The translations under genes were made by a program, and so were the position numbers. A DNA stretch of 64,000 bases, from positions 75,237,348-75,301,347 of the forward strand of contig NC_080427.1 of the NCBI RefSeq assembly GCF_029873635.1. Reading direction: 5' to 3'. The notes under the pieces were generated by a model, which was given only the letters and a program-made list of their open reading frames with translations, was not told where the DNA came from and did no database searches. Each line of letters begins with the position of its first letter. The first letter of the stretch is position 1. The DNA is from Malania oleifera. Taxonomy: Eukaryota > Streptophyta > Magnoliopsida > Santalales > Ximeniaceae. Positions 32,944 through 45,305 of the stretch are shown here, in pieces.

Positions 32944-33049
32944 TGTAATTTTTTATATAGGATTTGAATTCGGTAGATTCTGCCGGGGCTGTATAATCCT
33001 CGAGAGATTAATCCTTACGTCGTTGGTGTTCTCGTTCCTCTTGTCTTGT

Positions 33050-33295
33050 GGCACTGGAAATGCAAGGCACACTTCCCCACTGGAAACTGCTACAGTCGCA
33101 GAACTTTTTGAGCAGTCATGCAGGCAGCATCCGAACAAGCAACTACTTGGGACTCGTGAATTAATTTCCAGAGAAAAAGCGAGCAAAGTATTTGAAGCTG
33201 TGCGCAACTTCGCTTCTGGTTTAGGGCAACTTGGGCACAGAAGGGAAGAACGTGCGGCAATATTTGCTAATGGTTTATTTCGTTGCAGGTTTACT
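33050..33295 (+). pseudogene. Long-chain acyl-CoA synthetase N-terminal fragment
   Basis: Translation includes TVAELFEQSCRQHPNKQLLG, TRELISRE, FEAVRNFASGLGQLGH and EERAAIFA. These are the N-terminal blocks of plant LACS8/LACS9-type enzymes (AMP-binding family, which activate fatty acids to acyl-CoA). Compared with the family, about two dozen residues between LISRE and FEAV are missing in frame. Nothing after AIFA is recognisable except perhaps a degenerate FTVLT, and the AMP-binding catalytic motifs are absent. No upstream membrane anchor is seen. The ATG at 33023 opens the frame but need not be the original start. Confidence 0.75.
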
Positions 33296-33334
33296 GTTTT
33301 GACAAAAAAATGTTTTGTTTGTCTTTTTTCATGA

Positions 33335-34115
33335 GTACGTTCTACACTTGATATGTTGCTACTAATTTAACTAACTATACTTTTTGTAGAGCGCATTCTA
33401 AGAAATTTGATTCTTTGTGAAAATCAAGTCATTATCTATTGGAGGATTCTTCCCCCGTAAATTGGTAACTTCGAGTTATTAAAAAAATAAATATTTTAAT
33501 ACCTCAAGATATATACACTTACAAAATGAGTAAAATAAAAATAGAAAATTCATAAATATTTAATAAAGAAATAATAATAAATTTTTTTTTTTTTTTTTGG
33601 TGGCTGACACAGGACGTACAAGGATGGCAGAGGAAGTGGAAGGGTCTGGTCTAGGCCTGCTCCTGGTGCACCAAGAAACGTCAAAGCACATTAACCCAAC
33701 ACATGAAAGCACTTTTCAAAAACACTTTAACTTTTGCTTCTGCTTCTACTTCTGGTGGCAGCAGCAATCATAAAGTAGCAAAATTTCGTCAGAATCATTT
33801 CGAGATTATTATTTTCTAAAAAAAGGTATTATTGAATATTTTTTTTAAAAAAAATAAATTGGGAAAAAAACTCTTAAATGATATCTTTTTTCAAAAAATA
33901 ATTCCCGAACATAATCTTGTTATTTGGTCCAGCGAAATTTGGATGAGGGTGGCCGTTGAATGACACGTGGCGAAAAAATCTCGCTGGAACATCTAACGAG
34001 ATTTCGTGAAATTTACTTAAAACTCACTACATCATGAAGTGAGATTTAACTGCATGGTGTTGGTCCAATGCCCAACTCGTTGTCCACCCACCGAACCTGG
34101 CCACCCACTAAACCC
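33335..34115. other. Intergenic DNA with inverted-repeat motif
   Basis: AT-rich, with poly-T runs (33585-33599) and an unrecognised GC-moderate stretch (33600-33780). The inverted repeat AAATCTCG...CGAGATTT at 33976-34004 recalls the hairpin at 29615. No gene seen. Confidence 0.5.
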
Positions 34116-34123
34116 CCTAGCAT

Positions 34124-34564
34124 AGGGGTGAGCATAATTTGGGGAAATCCAAATTAACCGAATTAACTAATCGAAATTAGTTAGTTCGGTTAAGAACACA
34201 AGATCAGTCGGTTTTGTTATGGTTTTACAAAATTCGGTTAATCGATTAATCAGTTCAATTAAGAAGAATGTTAATTCGATTAACCGAAATAACCGATTTA
34301 ATAATTAATTAAAATTTAAATATAAATTAGTATATGTTAATTTGTTAATATGTTAATTAGTATTTGGTAAAAAAATCTACAATTATATTATGTTTTTATT
34401 AATTAATTCGATTAATTGAATTACCCGAAAAGGTAATTCAGTCAGGTTCGATTCGGTGAGGCCCCTTTATTCGGTCAATTCAGTTAACAATCCTCATTAA
34501 CTGAAAATTTCGGTTAATTAACCGAATTTGTCCAAACCAACCGTTTGCTCACCCTCACCCTCAC
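34124..34564. mobile_element. hAT-type MITE
   Basis: 441 bp flanked by the 8-bp duplication CCTAGCAT (34116-34123, 34565-34572). Terminal repeats AGGGGTGAGCA and TGCTCACCCT; the right end has extra CACCCT units. The interior is rich in GGTTAATTAACCGAA-like words. The 8-bp duplication and terminal sequence fit hAT non-autonomous elements. No coding sequence. Confidence 0.85.
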
Positions 34565-34587
34565 CCTAGCATGTCACTTCCACTGCT

Positions 34588-34591
<4 letters not shown>

Positions 34592-34642
<51 letters not shown>
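34592..34642. repeat. (GA)n microsatellite
   Basis: Uninterrupted GA run next to the copia fragment. Confidence 0.95.
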
Positions 34643-34647
<5 letters not shown>

Positions 34648-35562
34648 ACCATATGAATTGGATGTAACCTCAAGACCAAGAAAGTAGTTAAGCCGCCCTA
34701 AGTCCTTCATCTCAAAATTCTAACTCAAAAAGTGTTGAAGATCACGAATACCAGAGAGATCATCCCCTGTAATGATCATTTCATCAACATAAAGAAGGAT
34801 AAGAATCATACCAACACCAGTGGTCTGAAGAAAAAGTGTAGTCATAGGTACTAGCTAGGGACAAAGCCCTGCTAAACAACACAACTAAATTTAGCAAACC
34901 AGGATCGAGGAGCTTGTTTGAGGCTGTAGAGAGCATGACGAAGACGGCAAATTGTGTAAGGAGGATGATCATAGCCAGGTGGAGGATGCATATAAATTGC
35001 TCAGCAAGGTCACCATTCAAGAATGCATTTTTAACATCCATTTGAAACAATTGCCAATGACGCACAGCAGTTACTACAAGCAAAGATCGAATAAAGGTAA
35101 GATGAGCAACGAGAGCAAAAGTCTCCTTATAATCAATACCATGCTCCTGAAAGAAACCCTTTGCAACAAGGCGAGCTTTGTATCATTCCATTGATCCATC
35201 TGACCGAGTCTAGATTTTGTAGAGCCACTTACATCCAACTGCAAACTTCCCAGAAGGCAAATCCACCAGGCCCCAAGTATGAGTTTTAGTGAAAGCATCT
35301 AGTTCACCAGACAGCTATTTACCAAAGATGGTCAGCACTAGCCTCGTGATAACTATGAGGTTCGAGAAAAGTAGCAAGGGTATAATAACAATGATAATTT
35401 TGAAGATGAGAAGGAGGGGCTCTTACTCTAGTGGATTGATGGAGTGCAGGTATTTGGATGGGCTCAGGTGCAATTGATGTATCAGGAGTATCAACAAACA
35501 TGTTAGATGACTCAAGAACAGTCGAAGAAGGAACGTCTGAGGATCTTAGCATCTCACTGTCA
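34643..35562 (-). pseudogene. Ty1/copia reverse transcriptase fragment
   Basis: Minus strand. The upstream part at 35560-35430 has the STRVRAPPSHLQNYHCY block that precedes copia RT. It is followed by EASADHLW, then KARLVAKGF and the hallmark QMDVKNAFLNGDL near 35050-35010, then AEQ and [17 protein letters not shown] near 34930-34880. Frames switch several times and stops are present. The catalytic YVDD region is only faintly visible. RNase H, integrase and LTRs are absent; it is an isolated decayed fragment. Confidence 0.82.
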
Positions 35563-36938
35563 TGTAATAACCCCACATGATCGGGTTGTGTGGCCTAAAG
35601 GCGGGACTTAACCCTAGCTGGCCTACCAGGCTAAGTCAAAATACCTCGTTTGTTATACGATTGGCCCACCGCAGCCTGGTCCAAACCCAAGGGCAGTCAA
35701 CATCTCTCTAGAGGCTCAATTGACTTCCAATACCAACATGCTCATCGAGATGTGTGGTTGCACTAACTCAATCACTGGCAACGGTACCATGCTCTCATAT
35801 CATTAATCAACCTGTTTCTAATTTCCACCACTCAATATACATAGTAATATATTTCCAAAACCTTTCATTTCTCATAAACATGCTCAAACTCATGAGTATC
35901 CACGTGTATGTAACACATCTCGTCTGTAACTTATAGTTGTTCATCATATCTGTTAGTATAAAACCATCGCATCTGTGTATATCACATATCATCATATCTA
36001 ATAAAAACATGTCTGTATAAATCTCATTTCATCACATCTGTTTAAAACGTATCTGTGTAGATATATATAACTCATATGATCATATCTATGTAAAACATAT
36101 ATGTACATATCTCATATCAATATATCTATATAAATCTTGCTATTTCATCATATAATATTTTCACATACTTATTTTGCAGTAATCAAAACCATTCCTTATG
36201 CCACACAACTTTTCAGTAATATTTCATAACATAGTATCCGTCTAGTAAAACATATGATCAACCAAAGCCATTATTTTCATATACCTGATAATTCAAAAAG
36301 TTACATATAATATATTCATATCATACTTTGAATTAATCAATTAATTTTCAAAGTGTCTTGACATAATTTATTCCCCTTACCCGTTTCCTAAGGAAAAGCT
36401 CGCAGGGATCCTAAGTCAGTGCTTGCGACGTTTGTACAAAACCTTGTATTCCACAAACCCTAATTCAATCAGCTCCACCCCAGAATGTATACCATCCTAA
36501 CATTCCTAGGTCTACACAATCCCAATAACTAATTAAATTTAAAAAAAATTCCCTTACCCTAGTTTTGGAGTGGTGTTTAGGGTCCTCAAAACAGAAATCT
36601 TCCCTGGTTAAAATGATGAGGATCGCTGCTAGGCCTTAAAAATGGTATCCGATTGTCAATTTGGGTGAGTTTGGAGAGAGAGAAAGAGAGTTTTAAAATT
36701 TTTCAAAGAAAAATGACACGCAACCTATATATAGTGTTTAGTCCTAAAGCAAAACCGTTCATGGTTTGGCTTTTTAACTAAACATTTTTCACTGTTTCAC
36801 ACTTACCAAGCCGCAGTAACACAAAACCGTTGACAGTTTTCGTCGCCCCCACCAAACCGTCGACAGTTTGGTTTATACCAAACATTTTTCCCTATTTTCT
36901 TTGTTTTTCTTATTATTTCAATTTTTCGGGTCTCTACA
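35563..36938 (-). mobile_element. Solo LTR of family 'D'
   Basis: 1376 bp, minus strand TGTAGAGACCC...GGTTATTACA. It shares layout and some words with family A (for example 'ccttacccgtttcctaaggaaaagctcgcagg', the LTR polyadenylation-side segment). The flanks TGTCA and TGAGG do not match, so its boundaries are affected by later rearrangement. A partial second copy is at 48736-49205. Confidence 0.65.
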
Positions 36939-38639
36939 TGAGGGGTGAGAGAAAAAAAAAAAAAAAAAAATGAGAACTTGGTACAAGGTCTTTTTTGGTT
37001 TTTGGTTGCTTTAACTTGCTGGAAATGGATGTGGGTAGCTAGATTTGTAGATGTTGGAAAATATACCAATTGAATTGGAGGGTTTCTTGAAACACGATGA
37101 GCTGAGTCAACTATTCAATCAATTGATATTGAGCATAATTTTCATTCCATCTTGAGAAACAAAAGGGTTATTTCTTTGCAAAATTTTGTTCAATTTCACG
37201 TAGCTATTCTTCCAGGATCACTTTGTTAGTTGGGAGAAGAATCCAATCCTTGTACTTATATGCTATGAACCTAACTTATCTACTCCTATAGTAGCTTTTC
37301 TCATTAAATCTAAACTCAAATATTCTCCCTAAGCTAATAGTAATAGTTGTAAACAACTATTTGTTGAATCATTTTCTTAGAGGCCATAGACCAAACTTGC
37401 AACTTGACAGATTCTAAGTTATAATCATTAAGCAAGAGCATCCTGTTGCAGCTCATCTTCATAGAGAAATATCATAGATTAGAAGGAAAATTACAGATTA
37501 AATAAAGGTTTTTTCTTTTAGCCTTTTTTGGGAAGTACCAATTACGGAAAAGTACACAATGTTCTGCCATAATTGGAAGAAGATAAGATTGCGTTACACA
37601 CTTGTTAAGTGAAAACAGATATGACTTGATTCGTTCACTATAGAAAAGTAAATAACCATGTAAAATGGAATATTTTATGAACTATTGATCACAAATGCAC
37701 TTCTCACATGCCCTAGATTTGGGAAACTCACTCAAATTTTTTTTCCAAATATTTCAATTTGGGAAACTCACTCAAATTTTTTTTCCAAATATTTCATTCT
37801 TAACAACTTTAAGAAACCGCTTACTAATCATAAATGCACTTCTCAATCCAATTCCACCACCAATGAGGCTACTGCATCAACAAAGAGTCATACACAATAA
37901 ACTAATGGTAACAAAAAAAATGTCATATTAATTAAGAACACGACAAAACTAAGATTTGGAGTAAAGCGGCCACCACTTCCCTAACCAATTTGGGACGTTA
38001 TAAATGTGCAAACAAAAAATACAAAACGATAAACAAACAAAAAAAGAAGCAAGCTGCTATGTATCTAAAACAATTAGTTATGGTTCAACAGAAAAAACAA
38101 TAAAAAAATTAATAAAGGCAAAAACACGTGTATGTGTAATTAGATTCAAAGGATACATATAATATCATCTCCATTTGGTGAGCATTCCCTTTCTTACTTC
38201 AATAAACACTTTTGATAACACATCTTTGCCTAAAATAATAGATTATTTTGTAACAATTTATACTAGTACATTAAAACAGAATGAAAACAAAAAGGATCCT
38301 CTGAAATCTCATCTCGATTATTGAATTTTTAAAATTTGCAAGCTTGACCCAAAAACATTATAAAAAAAAATGTCATCCCATAGGAAAAAAGAAAGTGAAG
38401 AACACTCAACAAAACAGGAAAATAATAATCCCAAACTAAAGAGCAGGAGAAAAGGAAAATATTTGTTCTTTTTCATAGTGAGAAAGCGATCTGTAAGCTT
38501 CCAACAACAAAAAAATCTCAACCCAAACAAAACAACAAAAGAGGAAAATCCTTTTTCCTTCCCATGACAAGAAAGTGAACTTTCTGAAAAAATAATAACC
38601 CAAATCTAAAAAACTTTCTGAAAAACAACTCCATTAATC

Positions 38640-38862
38640 ACTTACCAGCTCCATATGCCACCTTCTCACCTCCACCAGCGGACCAGCACAAGCCCTCCAT
38701 ACTTCTGTATACAGATCATCTGTAACCAAGCACCCACCATCACATCAAATCAAATCGGAAACCACAAAATTTCCGACACCCACTTCATAATCGGCAAAAT
38801 CAACGTCGAACCCGCCTTTCGCCGAGAAATTTGGCTGCGAAAACGACCCACCCACATTCACC
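38640..38862 (-). pseudogene. Auxin response factor exon 1 fragment, copy 1
   Basis: Minus strand from ATG 38862. An opening MVNVGGSFSQPNFSAKGG leads, after a stop, to DDLYTEVWRACAGPLVEV, the signature that opens the DNA-binding part of ARF proteins (nuclear factors binding auxin-response elements). A donor-like GTAAGT follows at about 38644. The usual continuation (GERVFYFPQGHMEQ) is garbled and no B3 domain is found in this unit. It is a 5' gene fragment, not a working gene. The match to the ARF9/11/18 group is by recognition only. Confidence 0.62.
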
Positions 38863-39109
38863 ATCGCGCAAGCCGCAAGGAACAAATTTGAAAATAAGGA
38901 AAAGCTTATCTGAATTGGCCTTGAATTTTTTTAAAAAAAATCAATAAAACTTTGATTCATGTATTCTTGCCAGGAACTCCAGTCCCTCCCTTGAAATTAA
39001 CCAAGCAGGTAAGTGATGAGAAAGAAAATATAGCAAAAAAACAAGACTTAAATCTACTTGTTTTATTAAAGATGCAGAGATTGTGATCAACTTATCAGAG
39101 TGAAACAAA

Positions 39110-39112
<3 letters not shown>

Positions 39113-39153
<41 letters not shown>

Positions 39154-39307
39154 TATAACCTATCAATTCCGGGCCTAATTCATTTTGAAGTTAGACATTA
39201 GCAATACATCAGCTTCTCAGATATTCGATCTAGCTACTTAATTTTCATGAATGCTCCAACCAAGTTCATGAATGCCAAACTAACCAAGCGAATCGTTCAA
39301 AAACAAA

Positions 39308-39351
<44 letters not shown>
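39113..39351. repeat. Two (CT)n tracts
   Basis: 39113-39147 and 39313-39351. Both are followed by 'aatctataacctatca'. The two tracts and surrounding words ('ctagctacttaattttca-gaatgctcca') form an imperfect direct repeat of about 200 bases. Confidence 0.85.
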
Positions 39352-39352
<1 letters not shown>

Positions 39353-39389
39353 ATCTATAACCTATCAGACATCGATCTAGCTACTTAAT

Positions 39390-40030
39390 TTTCACGAATG
39401 CTCCAAAATTCCCCTCCGGTGCTTGAGTTTGTCATCAAATTCAATGGGCAAGAACAAAGACAGGGGCGTATCAGGACTCCTGCAACCGGCCTCGACCGCC
39501 TGCGCGCCGGTAGACGGGGACGATGACCATGATGTTGGGTTCGAACGTAAGGCCGATCTCGGCTTCTTGGCGCTCCATGATGGGAAGGAAAAGCGCGAGG
39601 CCGAGACTGATCGCGATATGAGCAGCGGTAGTTCCAGCAATATTCCGGCGACTTCCATCTCGCCGTCGTCGAAGAATGGGCGCGTCTGCTCCATTCTCTT
39701 CGCGATTTGCCGGCCGCCGGGATGTAGAGAGAGAAAGGGAGAGCCTGATTCCAATTCCAATATAAGCCGTGGTAATTCCGACAATATTCCGGCAACCTCC
39801 ATCTCGCGGTGGTCGAAAAATGGGCGTGTTCGCTTCATTCTCTCCGGGAGTTGCCGGTGGAGATGGAGAGAAAGAAAGGCAGAGGAGAGAGATAGCGAGT
39901 CGGAGGGACAGAGAGATAGAGAATGTGAGAGTGAGTGAAAGATGGAAAGGGGCACGGGCGGTGAAGGGATTAATCCCGTTTTTGAACCCAACGGTCGGAA
40001 ACTGGGATGGCAGTGATCGGTGAGCGATGG
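39390..40030. other. GC-rich island, copy 1
   Basis: Abrupt rise in G+C and CpG content. Long frames are open on both strands (for example + 39423-39938 and minus 39991-39392), which is expected of such composition. An internal tandem duplication of about 144 bases (units near 39614 and 39758) encodes the repeated NIPATSIS words on the + strand. It lies upstream of the ARF fragment (minus strand), so it could be that gene's former promoter and leader. I do not recognise any protein. See copy 2 at 44665-45305. Confidence 0.6.
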
Positions 40031-40309
40031 AAACAGGGAACCGTGTCATGATCAACGGTCCAATACTCAAATTGAAATTCCGATCGGAAACAGGGAGTGC
40101 CGGTGACTGGCGAACGATAGAAACTGGGAATTGCTGCCATGATCAACGGTCCGATGCTAAGCTAAGCTAAGCTCAATTTGAAATTCCGGTCCGAAACTGG
40201 AAGTGGCGGTGATCGGTGAACAATGGAAACTGGGAATATTTTTGGGCTTTCATTTTTTTTTCCGGACAAAGCATAGCCCAACCTGATAACTCCTAAAGAC
40301 TCCAAAATA

Positions 40310-40860
40310 TATAACTTGAATAATATATATGAATAATAAGATTATTATTTAGTGCAATTTTTATTTTTTTTTATTATTAGTATTTTTATATTTTTATAAT
40401 AACTATTATCCTTGAAATAATAATAATTATTTTTTTAATTATTGTTCTTGTTGTTATTATTTTCCGAAAATAAATATTATTCTTAACATAGTTATTATTA
40501 TTTTTCTATATTATTATAATAATTGCTACTCTTAAATTAATAATTATTATTATATTCGCCTTTTTATTATTTATAATGCACTTGTGTTTTTCATTAGTTT
40601 AGTTCTTATTTTAATTGTAATAAATATTATTATACATTGTTATTATTGTTATTGTAAATGTTATTAGTTGTTATTGTTTTTATAGTAATAATAACAGTTA
40701 GTATTATTATTTATTGTTGCTTTTGTTTGATTATTTTTCTTATTTTCATAATAGTGATTATTATTAGTATAATTATTGTTATTAATTGCCCTTCGTTGTT
40801 TTTTAAATATAATATAACAAATCAAACCTCTGTTCCTTAAAATTGTAGCCCAACTATATT
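40310..40860. repeat. TTATT/AATAAT-rich low-complexity stretch
   Basis: Degenerate trinucleotide-like DNA with no gene; a longer version occupies 45960-46960. Confidence 0.85.
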
Positions 40861-43078
40861 TCTTGCTATGTAGATGTAATTTGGGTGATAATAATGTGTT
40901 ATATTGTCCATGATTATGCATTATTTTACGATCAACAAGCTATAAAGATTGAAAAAAGAATCATGCTTACATAAATTCATCTAAATCCATTACTTAGTTT
41001 ATAAATAAATCCTTTAATCATATATTTCATTCCCAAAAACTTTAAGAACCCACTTATTAATCACAAGCGCACTTCTCAATCCACCTGATCCAATTTCACC
41101 ACCAATGGGACTACTGCACCAAAAAGGAGTCGTACACAATAAATTGTGTCATCACTTCCTTAACCAATTTGGGACGTTATAATTGTGCAAACAAAAAATA
41201 TAAAACAATAAATAAACAGAAAAAGAAGCTAGCGACTATGTTTCTGGAACAATTAGTTATGGTTCAACAAAAACAAAAAATAGTGAAGGCAAAAACACGT
41301 GTTTGTGTGTTGTATTATCATGATATGACTAATCCCCAAATCATTAAAAAACCACCACCCAATGTGCAAGGTCATCCTCATTATATTAGAGGTATGGAGG
41401 GAGCATAATTACGCAACACGTGACCTTCAAGTTAGAACGTCACAATTACAGCCTCATCATTTGAGAGAAAAGTGAAAGTCGAGTGCTCACATGCTCAAAT
41501 TTTGACTAGATACAAAGGTTACAATCGCCCTCCCTTCAACTTTGAAGAAAAAACTGGAGCTAATCACAACAAAAAAAGGAAAATGGAGACAAGTGGATGC
41601 TTAAAAAATAAAAATGTAGACAATAGAGTTGTTTTAACATTTAGCTAAAAATCAAACATTCATCCAAATGTACAAAATTGACCGAACCCTTCAAGCCACA
41701 ACCAAAAACTTCTCTTTTAATTCAAAACTCCCTAAACGACTTGTGGTTTAAATAGATTCAAGCAAAAAAATTATAATAAAAATTAAGCACAATGGCGAAG
41801 ATGATGAATGCAAATGTTACCTTTTCATTGATGCATTCTCTTCTCCAAAACTAAGGAAAATGGGTGCCAAGTAGCCCAAGAAAATAAGCAAACAAAAAAA
41901 TTGGTTCTCGCAATATTACATCAACGCATGTGTTCATGGCTGCCCTACTTTTATGTACACACAATGATTTGGTAAATTTTTAATGCATGAATCGCAAGTT
42001 ATAGATATTTAGTTTTCTATAACTGAACTTAATTAAGACATAACCCACAATATTTTGTTTAATGCAGATGACTTATACAATGACTCTTCTTATGAATCAC
42101 AAAAAAGTTCAATGAGAAATAATTGCAAATGCTCAGAGTGAAAGAAAAAATTTCCAATGACCATCTTAACAGAAAATTCTATAGAGAAAAAAACAAATGA
42201 GAACTTGGTACAAGGTCTTCTTTGGTTTTTGGTTGCTTTAACTTGCTGGAATGGATGTGAGTAGCTAGATTTGTACATGTCGGAAAAAATACAAATTGAA
42301 CTGGAGGGTTTCTTCAAACACAATGAGTTAGGTCAACTATTCAATCAATTGATATTGAGCATAATTTTCATTCCTTCTCGAGAAACAAAAGGGATATTTC
42401 TTTGCAAAGTTTTGTTCAATTTCATGTGACTATTTTGCCAAGATCACTTTGTTAGTTGGGAGAAGAATCCAATCTTTGTACTTATATGCTATGAACCTAA
42501 CTTATCTACTCCTGTAGTTGCTTTTTTCATTAATTCTAAACTCGAACATACTTCCCAAACTAGTAGTAATAGTTGTAAAAACCTATATGTTGAATCATTT
42601 TCTTAGAGGCCATAGACCAAACTTGCAACTTGACAAATTCTAAGTTATAATCATTAAGTAAAAGCATCCAGTTGCAGCTCATCTTCCTAGAGAAATATCA
42701 TAGATTAAGTGAAGACATATACGGCTTGATTCATTCACTATAGAAAAGTAAATAATCATGTAAAATGGAAAATTTTATGAACTATTTATTAATCACAAAT
42801 GCACTTCTCCCATGCCCTAGATTTGGGAAACTCACTCAATTTTTTTTTTCAAATATTTCATTCTCAACAACTTTAAGAACCCACTTACTAATCACAAATG
42901 CACTTCTCAATCCACCTCATCCAATTTCACCACCAATGAGGCTAACGCACCAAGAAGGAGTCATACACAATAAACTAATGGTAACAAAAAAAAAATGTCA
43001 TATTAATTAAGAACACAACAAAACTATGATTTGGAGTAAAGCGGCCACCACTTCCCTAACCAATTTGAAACATTATAA

Positions 43079-43511
43079 TTGTGCAAACAAAAAATACAAA
43101 AATGATAAACAAATAGAAAAAGAAGCAAGCTCCTATGTTTCTGAAACAATTAGTTATGGTTCAACAAAAAAACAATATAAAAAATAGTAAAGGCAAAAAC
43201 ACATGTATGTGTGTAGTATTATCATGATATGAGAAATCTCCAAATCATTAATTAGATTCAAAGGATACATATAATATCATCTCCATTTGGGGCGTTATAA
43301 TTGTGCAAACAAAAAATACAAAACGATAAATAAACAGAAAAAGAAGCAAGCTGCTATGTATTTGAAACAATCAGTTATGGTTCAACAAAAAAATAATTTA
43401 AAAAATAGTAAAGGCAAAAATACTCGTATGTGTGTAGTATTATCATGATATGAGAAATTCCCAAATCATTAATTAGATTCAAAGGATACATATAATATCT
43501 TCTCCATTTGG
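43079..43511. repeat. Tandem duplication of part of module M
   Basis: Two copies of about 215 bases, the first beginning 'ttgtgcaaacaaaaaatacaaaa' near 43079 and the second near 43301. Unit 1 has one. Confidence 0.85.
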
Positions 43512-43989
43512 TGGGCATTCCCTTTCTTAGTTCTAAACCCTTTTGATAACACATCTTTGCCTAAAATAATAGATTATTTTGTAATAATTTATACTAATAC
43601 ATTAAAGTAGAATGAAAACAAAAACGATCCTCTAAAATTCCATCTCGAGTATTGAATTTTTTAAATTTGTTGACCAGACCCAAAAACATTAAAAAAAAAT
43701 GTCATCCAAAGGAAACAAGAAAGTGAAAAGAGAAATTAAAACACTGAACAAAACAGGAAAGTAATAATCCCAAACTAAAGAGCAGAGAAAAGGAAAATAT
43801 TTGTTCCTTTTCATAGTGAGAAAGCGAACTGTGGAAGCTTCCAACAACATAAAAATCTCAACCCAAACAAAACAACAAAAGAGGAAAATCTTTTTTCCTT
43901 CCCATGACAAGAAAGTGAAGAACATGCAACAAAGCAGAAAAAATAATAACCCAAATCTAAAAAACTTTCTGGAAAACAACTCCATTAAT

Positions 43990-44210
43990 CACTTACCAGC
44001 TCCATATGCCACCTTCTCACCTCCACCAGCGGACCAGCACAAGCCCTCCATACTTCTGCATACAGATTATCTCTAACCAAGCACCCACCATCAAATCAAA
44101 TCAAAAACCACAAAATTTCCGACACCCACTTCATAATCTGCAAAATCAACGGCGATCCCACCTTCGGCCGAGAAATTTGGCTGCGAAAACGACCCACCCA
44201 CATTCGCCAT
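43990..44210 (-). pseudogene. Auxin response factor exon 1 fragment, copy 2
   Basis: Counterpart of the fragment at 38640. It opens MANVGGSFSQPNFSAEGG, and the ARF signature reads NLYAEVWRACAGPLVEV after a frame change caused by a short deletion. The same donor-like GTAAGT and the same garbled end are present, so the damage at the 3' edge predates the duplication. No B3 domain here either. Confidence 0.6.
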
Positions 44211-44664
44211 CGCGCAAGCCGCAAGGAACAAATCTGAAAATAAAGAAAAGCTTATCTGCATTGGCCTTGAATTTTTTTAAAAAAAATCAAACAAACTTTG
44301 ATTCAGGTATTCTTTCCAGGAACTTAAGTCCCTCCCTTGAAATTAACCAAACAAGACTAAAATCTACTTGTTTTATTAAAGATACTGAGATTATGATCAC
44401 TTATCAGAGTGAAAAAAAAATTCTCTCTCTCTCTCTCTCAAATCTATAACCTATCAATTTCGGGCCTAATTCATTTTGAAGTTAGACATTAGCAATACAT
44501 CAGCTTCTCAGATATTCGATCTAGCTACTTAATTTTCATGAATGCTCCAACCAAGTTCATGAATGCCAAACTAACCAACCCAATCGTTCAAAAACAAAAA
44601 TTCTCTCTCTCTCTCTCTCTCTCTCAAATCTATAACCTACCAGACATCGATCTAGCTACTTAAT

Positions 44665-45305
44665 TTTCACGAATGCTCCAAAATTCCCCTCCGGTGCTTG
44701 GGTTTGTCATCAAATTCAATGGGCAAGAACAAAGACAGGGGCGTATCAGGACTCCTGCAACCGGCCTCGACCGCCTGCGCGCCGGTAGACGGGGACGATG
44801 ACCATGATGTTGGGTTCGAACGTAAGGCCGATCTCGGCTTCTTGGCGCTCCATGATGGGAAGGAAAAGCGCAAGGCCGAGACTGATCGCGATATGAGCAG
44901 CGGTAGTTCCAGCAATATTCCGGCGACTTCCATCTCGCCGTCGTCGAAGAATGGGCGCGTCTGCTCCATTCTCTTCGCGATTTGCCGGCCGCCGGGATGT
45001 AGAGAGAGAAAGGGAGAGCCTGATTCCAATTCCAATATAAGCCGTGGTAATTCCGACAATATTCCGGCAACCTCCATCTCGCGGTCGTCGAAAAATGGGC
45101 GTGTTCGCTTCATTCTCTCCGGGAGTTGCCGGTGGAGATGGAGAGAAAGAAAGGCAGAGGAGAGAGATAGCGAGTCCGAGGGACAGAGAGAGAGAGAATG
45201 TGAGAGTGAGTGAAAGATGGAAAGGGGCACGGGCGGTGAAGGGATTAATCCCGTTTTTGAACCCGACGGTCGGAAACTGGGATGGCAGTGATCGGTGAGC
45301 GATGG
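44665..45305. other. GC-rich island, copy 2
   Basis: Nearly identical to 39390-40030. The + strand frames (171 residues each) differ at only four positions by my reading, although the neighbouring ARF fragments and AT-rich flanks differ much more. The 144-base internal duplication is kept. Confidence 0.65.

Larger units (their letters stand above)
36950..42185. repeat. Tandem duplication unit 1 (about 5.2 kb)
   Basis: Begins 'aatgagaacttggtacaaggtc' (36967), which recurs at 42196 where unit 2 starts, so units follow head to tail. Contents in order: an AT-rich non-coding part with module M (37790-38190), the ARF exon fragment (minus strand), CT tracts, the GC-rich island (39390-40030), a TTATT-rich stretch (40310-40860), a second module M (about 41030-41340) and more AT-rich DNA. 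A 37-bp tandem repeat (37727-37798) is present here but single in unit 2. Confidence 0.85.

Noticed and set aside
39392..40070. Long frames (up to 199 residues) on both strands of the GC-rich island
   Set aside because: Open in at least five frames with low-complexity Ser/Arg/Leu content; no splice-consistent partner or known domain. Kept as an island, not called as a gene.
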